From Owenia fusiformis (Eukaryota > Annelida > Polychaeta > Sabellida > Oweniidae), in the NCBI GenBank assembly GCA_903813345.2, contig CAIIXF020000416.1, positions 1 through 14,000 of the forward strand: a stretch of 14,000 nucleotides of DNA, written 5' to 3'. Made by a program: the position numbers and the translations under genes. The notes under the pieces are model-generated. The model searched no databases and was not told the origin of the DNA. It worked only from the letters and a program-made list of their open reading frames with translations. Position 1 is the stretch's first letter. Each line of letters begins with the position of its first letter. Positions 9,060-14,000 of the stretch are shown here, in pieces.

Positions 9060-9368
9060 TATTCTAAAATAAATGGTTTAAAGAAAACAAAGTGTTATGA
9101 ATTCTACAGAGAAGGTGTGTTCCAAAGGACGAGTGGCTTTAAGACCCTATATTAGCCCCCAAAATATTTAGAAAAAAATGTACAGGATATCAAAGAAGAG
9201 ACTTTGTTTGATAACCAGATCCAAAAATTAGGTCATTCTGACATTTATATTTCAAAATATAGGTCATTCTATTTACGTGTATATATGGGCAACATTCACA
9301 TATAAAATATAACAAGTCAAAAATATTTGCGAAACTATGTCAGAAAAGAACATTGAGTTTTTTAATTT
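9060..9368. other. gene-free stretch right of the element
   Basis: A plus-strand frame without an ATG runs from just outside the element to a TAG near 9155. It reopens to a TAA near 9302, reading moderately protein-like (contains EFYREGVFQRTSGF). No family is recognised. The 11-mer TAGGTCATTCT occurs at 9229-9239 and 9260-9270, and AACAAGTCAAAAAT occurs near 9311 and 9421. These look like small local duplications. Confidence 0.35.
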
Positions 9369-9413
9369 ACATCACAATGAGAAAGAACAAGGGGCAACAT
9401 TTAAAAACACATG
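9369..9413. repeat. 45-bp dispersed direct repeat, copy 1 (partner 10182-10226)
   Basis: It begins ACATCACAATGAGAAAGAAC and matches 10182-10226 at 39 of 45 positions without gaps. One shared frame reads ITMRKNKGQHLKTH here and ITVRKHKEQHLKTH there. Three of the seven codon differences across the shared frame are synonymous, too few to argue for selection. It is likely a fragment of a dispersed repeat. Confidence 0.6.
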
Positions 9414-9515
9414 AAGTAATTAACAAGTCAAAAATGCCTATCAATCAATTATATATTGGTCTGCTTCCTTGAGATCATTTGCACATATGGCTAGCTGTCG
9501 TAGTCAGCTATTGGC

Positions 9516-9679
9516 GGTTGTTAGCCCTATCGGCCAAAGTATTGTTATGTAACATTATGTTATAATAAAATTACGTCATCATATTATATATAGCCAAAAA
9601 CAAACCTACTTAGTTGTGTTTCTCTTAACTTTTGCCTATCAAAGAGCGCAAGTACCCAGAACACTACAGCTTCATAAAT
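9516..9679. repeat. 165-bp direct repeat B, copy 1 (partner 9977-10144)
   Basis: It starts GGTTGTTAGCCCTAT and ends CTACAGCTTCATAAAT. It matches 9977-10144 almost throughout, with a few small indels. A core conserved in both copies contains TTATGTAAC, a bZIP (PAR/C-EBP)-type sequence, then TTACGTCATC (9571-9580), an ATF/CREB-type sequence, then a TATA-rich run. These site assignments rest on consensus matching only. Confidence 0.85.
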
Positions 9680-9976
9680 TAAATTTAATGCAATTAAAAG
9701 TTTTGTGAAGTGAGTGTGAGGGGGTGACGTGTTATTGTCGTCGGACACCAGTCATTAATCCTGACCAATCGTGTGACTTCTAGGTTTTAAACGTCAGTTA
9801 TCTGATACCACCTGGTATACCATCTTCATTCGTTACATTTATTTGTGAATACAAACAGCATCGAAGATATTCTTTTTGCAGGACATTACATTATATTTGT
9901 ATTCTCTATACGATATTTATTAAACTTTTTATTACACATTTAAATTTCAAGCCACCCATTCCCCTCCACCGCCCTT
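9680..9976. other. spacer between the two B repeats
   Basis: This 297-bp unique stretch between the direct repeats has somewhat higher complexity than its surroundings (for example GTGACGTGTTATTGTCGTCG near 9724). It includes a short palindrome ATACCACCTGGTAT near 9805-9818. There is no open frame of note, and no primer-binding-site-like TGG directly after repeat copy 1. Confidence 0.4.
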
Positions 9977-10144
9977 GGTTGTTAGCCCTATGTGAAAAGT
10001 ATTGTTATGTAACATTATGTAATTTATAATAAAATTACGTCATCATATTATATAGCCACCAACAAACCTACTTAGTTGTGTTTCTCTTAACAGCTTTTGC
10101 CTATCAAAGAGCGCAAGTACCCAGAACACTACAGCTTCATAAAT
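9977..10144. repeat. 165-bp direct repeat B, copy 2 (partner 9516-9679)
   Basis: This is the second copy, 461 bp downstream in the same orientation. TTACGTCATC is retained at 10035-10044, followed by a TATA-rich run. Differences include CAG inserted before CTTTTGCC and a four-base gain in the TATAAT region. High identity with few indels implies a fairly recent duplication relative to the surrounding decayed elements. Confidence 0.85.
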
Positions 10145-10181
10145 ACAGTTTGTGGCAGTAAAATACTGAATTTATGATTTC

Positions 10182-10226
10182 ACATCACAGTGAGGAAGCA
10201 CAAAGAGCAACATTTGAAAACACATG
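10182..10226. repeat. 45-bp dispersed direct repeat, copy 2 (partner 9369-9413)
   Basis: See copy 1. Here it follows repeat B copy 2, whereas copy 1 precedes B copy 1. The order is therefore 45-mer, B, B, 45-mer, all in the same orientation. This fits tandem duplication of a B-45-mer unit followed by losses better than a simple pair of long terminal repeats. Confidence 0.6.
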
Positions 10227-10269
10227 GACTTTACATAAATGTTGATGAGCACATTTGTGTGTTTGTTCA

Positions 10270-10416
10270 TTATAATAAGAGATTCTCTGAGCTATCATCA
10301 CCTTCTTCAGATGACAACATTTCATACATATCTTTTGATTTTAAAATTTCAAACTTCGTGCATTTCTTTTTGCTTTTATACCTCTTGCGCCTACAACCAT
10401 ACTCCAAACAAGGCAT
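10270..10416 (-). pseudogene. 48-codon Lys/Cys-rich open frame, probable remnant of a larger coding element
   Basis: It runs from an ATG at 10414-10416 to a TAA at 10270-10272. The peptide starts MPCLEYGCRRKRYKSKKKCT and ends in an acidic Ser-rich tail (SSEEGDDSSE). Spacing of Cys and Lys is reminiscent of Cys-rich tails of uncharacterised transposon-encoded proteins, with several Cys positions apparently mutated. That resemblance is an impression, not a match. It lies downstream, on the same strand, of another coding-like fragment (10434-10560), so both may be pieces of one decayed gene with frameshifts. Confidence 0.3.
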
Positions 10417-10433
10417 GTTCAACACCATCCAGT

Positions 10434-10560
10434 GATTGCATCAGTACCATTACATACATCTGCATCTGGGTTATACTCCACCCATGTATAATGAGATTTT
10501 TTAACAATGATGGTATATTTCCCATCTACCTGAAGATGGTCATCTGTGCATCGTTTAAAT
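10434..10560 (-). pseudogene. degenerate coding-like fragment
   Basis: One minus-strand frame reads through KRCTDDHLQVDGKYTIIVKK and on through WVEYNPDADVC to a stop near 10434. It has balanced, protein-like composition unusual for this window. A stop (TGA) lies about 20 codons upstream, and a second frame is open over part of the same stretch. This suggests an old frameshifted coding sequence. The family is not recognised. A 60-codon minus frame at 10649-10831 lies further upstream and might belong to the same relic. Confidence 0.3.
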
Positions 10561-10831
10561 TGGTTGGCTTGATCTCAAGAGAGTCTACTATGATTTAGAT
10601 GTAACCCTCTTGTCTCCATACAGGGGGTACTTGGAGATTGCAGTTCACTCATGCAGTTCCCTTTGCTTTGGGCATTTTATTAGCAAATGTCGTTTTTCCA
10701 CCTACTGATTGTGACTTACAGTATATTTCTTCTGTACAATAAAGTTGAGCTGGATTTCTAAATATGAACATTGGTATGATCAGCCAGTAAACTGTGATAA
10801 TATAAAAAAAATTAATTAAAATTTTTTGCAC

Positions 10832-10932
10832 AACGCTTGGTCCTTACCTAGATTTTTACATATCTCAAGAAGTACCTTAGAAGTACACTATTCCCTCAAT
10901 ACATATAACTTTCTAGGTAAGAACCAAGCGTT
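10832..10932. repeat. 20-bp inverted repeat with 61-base spacer
   Basis: AACGCTTGGTCCTTACCTAG (10832-10851) pairs with CTAGGTAAGAACCAAGCGTT (10913-10932) at 19 of 20 positions. The spacer contains two AAGTAC-like repeats. No clear target-site duplication flanks it. It is probably a small MITE or a palindromic remnant; no gene is adjacent. Confidence 0.65.
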
Positions 10933-11403
10933 ATATGAACAAAGCAAGAGTTTATCATGACCTTCCTCTATCTAAAAAGAGGTAGGTCAACACAATTGCA
11001 AACATAACTAATCCCTACTCAATGACTATTGAAATATGACTATTTATATGTACAAAAAATTAATCCAATGAGTGTATAGAGTGACACAATCAAACAATGG
11101 GACATCTGCCAAATTGGGTTTATACATTCTGGAGACATTTTCTGAGACTGATAAAAAATTCACATTTTCACAGGAAGTGATACACACCTCCCAAATCAAC
11201 CAAAATATACTTATATCAGGAATCTCGAATGCTTTTTATTGTTATTTCTTGAAAATATACATATTTATCTACAATTTGATCCTACATATCAAGGATATTA
11301 ACGACATTGCATTTTTCAAAAAATGTTAAGTGACCCCAGGGATGTCTATAGCCATTCGTTCTTTCATGGAAAATAAGTAGAAATTAGTGACCTAAGTAAT
11401 CGT
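10933..11403. other. gene-free AT-rich stretch
   Basis: Nothing is supported here. The plus-strand frame at 11072-11329 opens with a non-ATG codon in an AT-rich context and shows no motif. A local palindromic pair GACCTTCCTCTATC/GAGGTAGGTC lies near 10960-10988. Confidence 0.35.
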
Positions 11404-11502
11404 GAACCCCTTGGGCCGGGGAAACATAGGCCAACCAGGCAAATTCAGCGCGGTAACTTGGCGTCAGTCAACAGTTGCAAAGGGCCGGAGATTGTCTGTT
11501 TG
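11404..11502. other. short GC-rich island in AT-rich DNA
   Basis: About 100 bases, including CCTTGGGCCGGGG, CAGCGCGGTAACTTGGCG and AAGGGCCGGAG, are far richer in G+C and CpG than anything else in the window. Two plus-strand frames of about 40 codons cross it without an ATG. There is no tRNA-like A/B-box pair and no recognised domain. It could be part of a transposon or a regulatory CpG cluster. Confidence 0.4.
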
Positions 11503-11558
11503 TAAATATATTTTTTCTAGTTTTACTTAAGTCTGAGCTTGCAATATGATATAATTTA

Positions 11559-12052
11559 TTCCAAAAGTAACAGGACCGGTGCTGGCAAAATAATTGCTAC
11601 TTAAGCTGTAAAAATTCTAAAGAAATATGAAACACGTGAGAGGTTGCTATGGTGATTTGACATCACTGTACCTGGAGCAACATTCCACCAAGAAAGAATT
11701 ATAGAGACTTTTAGCATTTTGTACATCCTATGTCTAAAGTAAAATGCACTCGTACGAATTACCTTTGTTTTATACCGTTTTATTGTATCTTTTTATCTTT
11801 TATTACAGCTAATAATCACCCTTTTCCAAAAGTAATATAATAGATATATACTCATTCAAATCCAAAAATGTTGCTTCGGGTATTGAGATGTCATGTTGTT
11901 AAAGTTACCATAGCTCAACCTGCATTAAACAATTGGGAAACATTATAGTTTTAATTGCATTACTTCAATGTACTTTTTGTGAAAATTTGAAGACACTTTT
12001 TGCAGAATTAACAAAATGCCAGCACCAGTCCTGTTACCTTTGGAACACCCTG
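11559..12052. mobile_element. 0.5 kb non-autonomous element with 29-bp terminal inverted repeats
   Basis: 11559-11587 (TTCCAAAAGTAACAGGACCG...) and the reverse complement of 12017-12045 agree at 27 of 29 positions. The right end continues to ...GGAACACCCTG|TA (12046-12054), that is TACAGGGTGTTCC read inward, which closely resembles the ends of the 3.6 kb element. The equivalent outer seven bases at the left end are lost or mutated. The interior encodes nothing recognisable. It contains a second TTCCAAAAGTAA (11824-11835) in the same orientation as the left end, perhaps a nested or duplicated end. Confidence 0.65.
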
Positions 12053-12054
12053 TA

Positions 12055-13060
12055 CATACATACACATTATAAATGAAAAGTAACTCAATATACCTGACAT
12101 CCATATGAAACAGACGGTAATAAATTGTTTTATTTACAATTCTGAATTATATCAAAAATTAGAATTAATGAAGACCGATTACCTTCAAATAAAACATCAC
12201 CGCTGTAATAAATTGTTTCCCTTTTGAAGTAGAAACTCAAAGGTACAACTATAAATAATAGCGATTAATTCTAAATTATGTGAACAAAGTCACGTCGACT
12301 TTAAATAATTTTTCAATTTTCACAGTAGTTTTAACAGTAGTTTAAAAAACGGTTCTTATAAGCAAGACAATTGACAAAATTAAGATAATTGCCAAAATTA
12401 AAATAAGTGTTCTCTCCATTTCTTTAATCAATTTCTTAAATGCACAAAAATTAACCCATTGAATTATTCGACACCAGTTATCATGCAGTCATCATATTTC
12501 AGATTCAAGGCGCAAGATACTGAGGTGACATCTACAGTATGCGTCCTTGTACACCCGGGTTGTCTTCAAAAGATTTGTTCAGCTTGCTTGGCGAATGCTA
12601 CTTTTCATAAAAACACAAAAAACTCACAAATTATTCTTTAACGCATATCTTTTGGTATACAAAAGACAAGTAACTACTCTATACAATGAGTATATCATTT
12701 GCAGCTAATTTAATCTTCACTTCTCTTTGAAGTTCCGGATAACGCTAGGAGTAAAACCTAAGAACATATAGGTCAGCAGCTGAGCAAAATATTAAAAAAC
12801 TTTTTGTGCCCTAAGTTTCTCACTTGATTCTTATAGAGCAAGATTTTGGGGTTATTTTGAGCTTGGGTTCTTCATCCTAGCCTATGAATGTGAAAATTGG
12901 TCCTAAAGGTGGCTCCACCTACAATTTAACCCCAAATTTAAAATTGATTTTTATATTCATAACTGAAACACAAGGACACCTTTGATAGCTTACATTGCAT
13001 ATTGATCAATGGTACATTAAATTATAAATTGGAATTTTTTTTCAATGTGTAAAAGTGATA
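12055..13060. other. gene-free AT-rich stretch
   Basis: No gene is supported. A short CATA run follows the element end (12053-12066). The 14-mer GTAATAAATTGTTT recurs at 12117-12130 and 12205-12218. CAAAATTAA-type motifs are tandemly repeated near 12374-12405. GGTGG-CT-CCACC makes a small hairpin near 12909-12920. The plus-strand open frame at 12459-12641 opens with a non-ATG codon and has no motif. Confidence 0.4.
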
Positions 13061-13714
13061 GTTTAAAGAGAAATAACTGATTAACCCCTTAAAACGCCCC
13101 TAATTTTAAAGGGGGTACTTATATTATCTTGCATAACTTTTGTTTCCTTTCCCAAGATTTGGGCTTGAACATATTACTGAATGTGCATACCTATGTTTTC
13201 GGGAGACTGCAGAAATCCTATGCCCATATCTTTATCACTTTTTAAGAAAAAAATAAAAATATTTGCAAATAATTTGGTTTCAATCTATACTTTTTTATTT
13301 ATTTTTCCACTTCTTGATCACCATGCATATATTAATATTTTAATTTAATTTCTAGACCAACATAGATGAAACAGAAAGCAGATCTCATAAAATGAATAGT
13401 AAAATAAAATGAAATTTAAGGAGAAATATTTGATTAATCCCCTAAAACACCCCAACATATTTGCATATAATTCGGTTTCATATTATTTCCAGATTTACTA
13501 TCACCTATACTTTTTTTTTATCATATTTTACTTTCATTAGACCAACATAGATGAACTTGACTAAAGTTCTTATAAAACATATAATAATAGAATAAATTTA
13601 GGGAGAAATAATTGATTAACCTCCCCCCCCCCAAAACACCCCTTATTTTAAAGGGGATACTTATATTATCTTCTGTCACCTTCGCTTCAAACGAGACTTT
13701 GGCTTGAAAATATG
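13061..13714. repeat. three-unit tandem repeat array with an internal deletion in unit 2
   Basis: Units start at about 13061, 13414 and 13596, each with TTTA(A/G)(A/G)GAGAAATA, then TTGATTAA(C/T)C and a run of C with AAAAC(A/G)CCCC. Units 1 and 3 share AATTTTAAAGGGG...TACTTATATTATCTT and a later CTTGAA(C/A)ATAT. Units 1 and 2 share ATTTGCAAATAAT-type (13261, 13459), CTATACTTTTTT and AGACCAACATAGATGAA (13355, 13538). Unit 2 lacks about 155 bp present between the corresponding points of unit 1, and unit 3 is cut off near 13714. In units 1 and 3 the CCCCT...AGGGG pair can form a short hairpin. Family unknown. Confidence 0.75.
13623..13632. repeat. C10 mononucleotide tract
   Basis: Ten consecutive C residues lie within unit 3 of the tandem array, where units 1 and 2 have only four. 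It is probably a slippage expansion, and a likely spot for length errors in sequencing. Confidence 0.9.
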
Positions 13715-13890
13715 ATCTCACAAATTCAAACAACTTATCTGACAATTATGGTCTCATGAAAAAGCCAATGACACCAGAGCTTACTGCTGAGTTAGAAAAA
13801 CATCTTAAGCCAAGTGATTATTTCACCCCTAGACATTTCACTCCCTGGACATTTTACCACAATGTAGACAATAGGTTTATACATGTATAA
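13708..13890 (+). other. 60-codon open frame of uncertain status
   Basis: The frame is open between TGA 13705-13707 and TAA 13888-13890, with a first ATG at 13756 (44 codons). The peptide contains TPELTAELEKHLKPSDYF and then FTPRHFTPW. This composition (Pro, Glu, Lys, aromatic) looks more protein-like than most frames in the window. An internal near-repeat CCTAGACATTTCACT/CCCTGGACATTTTACC is present. No family is recognised. It could be an exon fragment, a transposon remnant, or chance. Confidence 0.25.
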
Positions 13891-14000
13891 TGTCATAGGT
13901 TTTGTTGAATTTACATAAAAATCTTTAATTTCTTCTCTAAAGCCCTGTATACACCAATAGGACAAAATTCTACTTGCCCCATTGAGTCCTATCTTGCCCC
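13891..14000. other. window end, partial repeat-like sequence
   Basis: TTGCCCC occurs at both ends of the last 25 or so bases, around ATTGAGTCCTATC. The stretch also includes CCCTGTATAC, similar to the ends of the TIR elements in this window. Probably the edge of another dispersed element continuing beyond the window, but too short to assign. Confidence 0.3.

Noticed and set aside
9516-10144. TRIM/LTR retrotransposon with 165-bp long terminal repeats
   Set aside because: The copies can be trimmed to TG...CA, but there is no primer-binding site after copy 1, no polypurine tract before copy 2, and no matching target duplication outside the pair.
10190-10598. Plus-strand ORFs of 81 and 119 codons
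   Set aside because: They overlap each other in different frames, are rich in Phe/Ser/Tyr as antisense readings often are, and lie opposite more protein-like minus-strand fragments. The MRKHKEQH string resembles half a C2H2 finger, but the Cys pair is absent.
11643-11656. RFX X-box-like GTTGCTATGGTGAT
   Set aside because: Three positions depart from the consensus, including in the second half-site, so it is not listed as a regulatory site.
1-14000. tRNA, rRNA or CRISPR array
   Set aside because: No paired A/B boxes with a cloverleaf, no rRNA-like conserved stretches, and no regularly spaced direct repeats with unique spacers were seen on either strand.

Overview
The window looks like nuclear DNA from an animal, most likely a marine invertebrate such as a mollusc. 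The evidence is strong A+T richness, a spliced protein gene with canonical GT/AG borders, long gene-poor stretches, and many decayed transposable elements. No bacterial-style operons, ribosome binding sites, tRNA, rRNA or CRISPR array are visible. The taxonomic assignment is inference.

Region 1 (1-1161) holds a relic of a LINE reverse transcriptase on the minus strand at the window edge (9-119), a dispersed repeat copy (545-606), and the 5' flank of the gene. Region 2 (1162-3113) is the only convincing gene. It is a two-exon plus-strand gene, 1162-1522 joined to 2590-3113, encoding a predicted 294-residue single-pass type II membrane protein. A cytoplasmic N-terminus carries a pYxxP-type site (Y17) and an ITIM-like site (Y25). 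One membrane helix follows, then an outside segment built from seven near-identical 12-residue Thr-rich units plus a degenerate unit on each side. Exon 2 has no early ATG, so ATG-initiated ORF calling misses it and reports only its antisense shadows.

Region 3 (3114-5459) has no supported gene. Region 4 (5460-9057) is an inferred 3.6 kb DNA transposon with two inverted arms of about 454 bp, TA dinucleotides at both ends and CAGGGTGGTCC termini. The left arm carries a nested 98-bp insertion that the right arm lacks. The interior contains no recognisable transposase, but it does contain a TA-flanked palindromic mini-element (7101-7203) and a perfect 11-bp hairpin.

Region 5 (9058-10932) holds dispersed direct repeats: a 165-bp module present twice with a conserved TTACGTCATC/TATA core, and a 45-bp module present twice. 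It also has degenerate coding sequence on the minus strand and a 20-bp inverted repeat. Region 6 (11404-12052) has a short GC-rich island and a 0.5 kb inverted-repeat element whose right end shares the TACAGGGTG terminus with the big element. Region 7 (12055-14000) is mostly simple AT-rich DNA with a three-unit tandem array (13061-13714), a C10 tract, and a 60-codon open frame of uncertain status.

Apart from the one receptor-like gene, the window is a graveyard of transposons. The main points of interest are the hidden mucin-like receptor with its repeat array, and the long-arm inverted element with its nested insertion.
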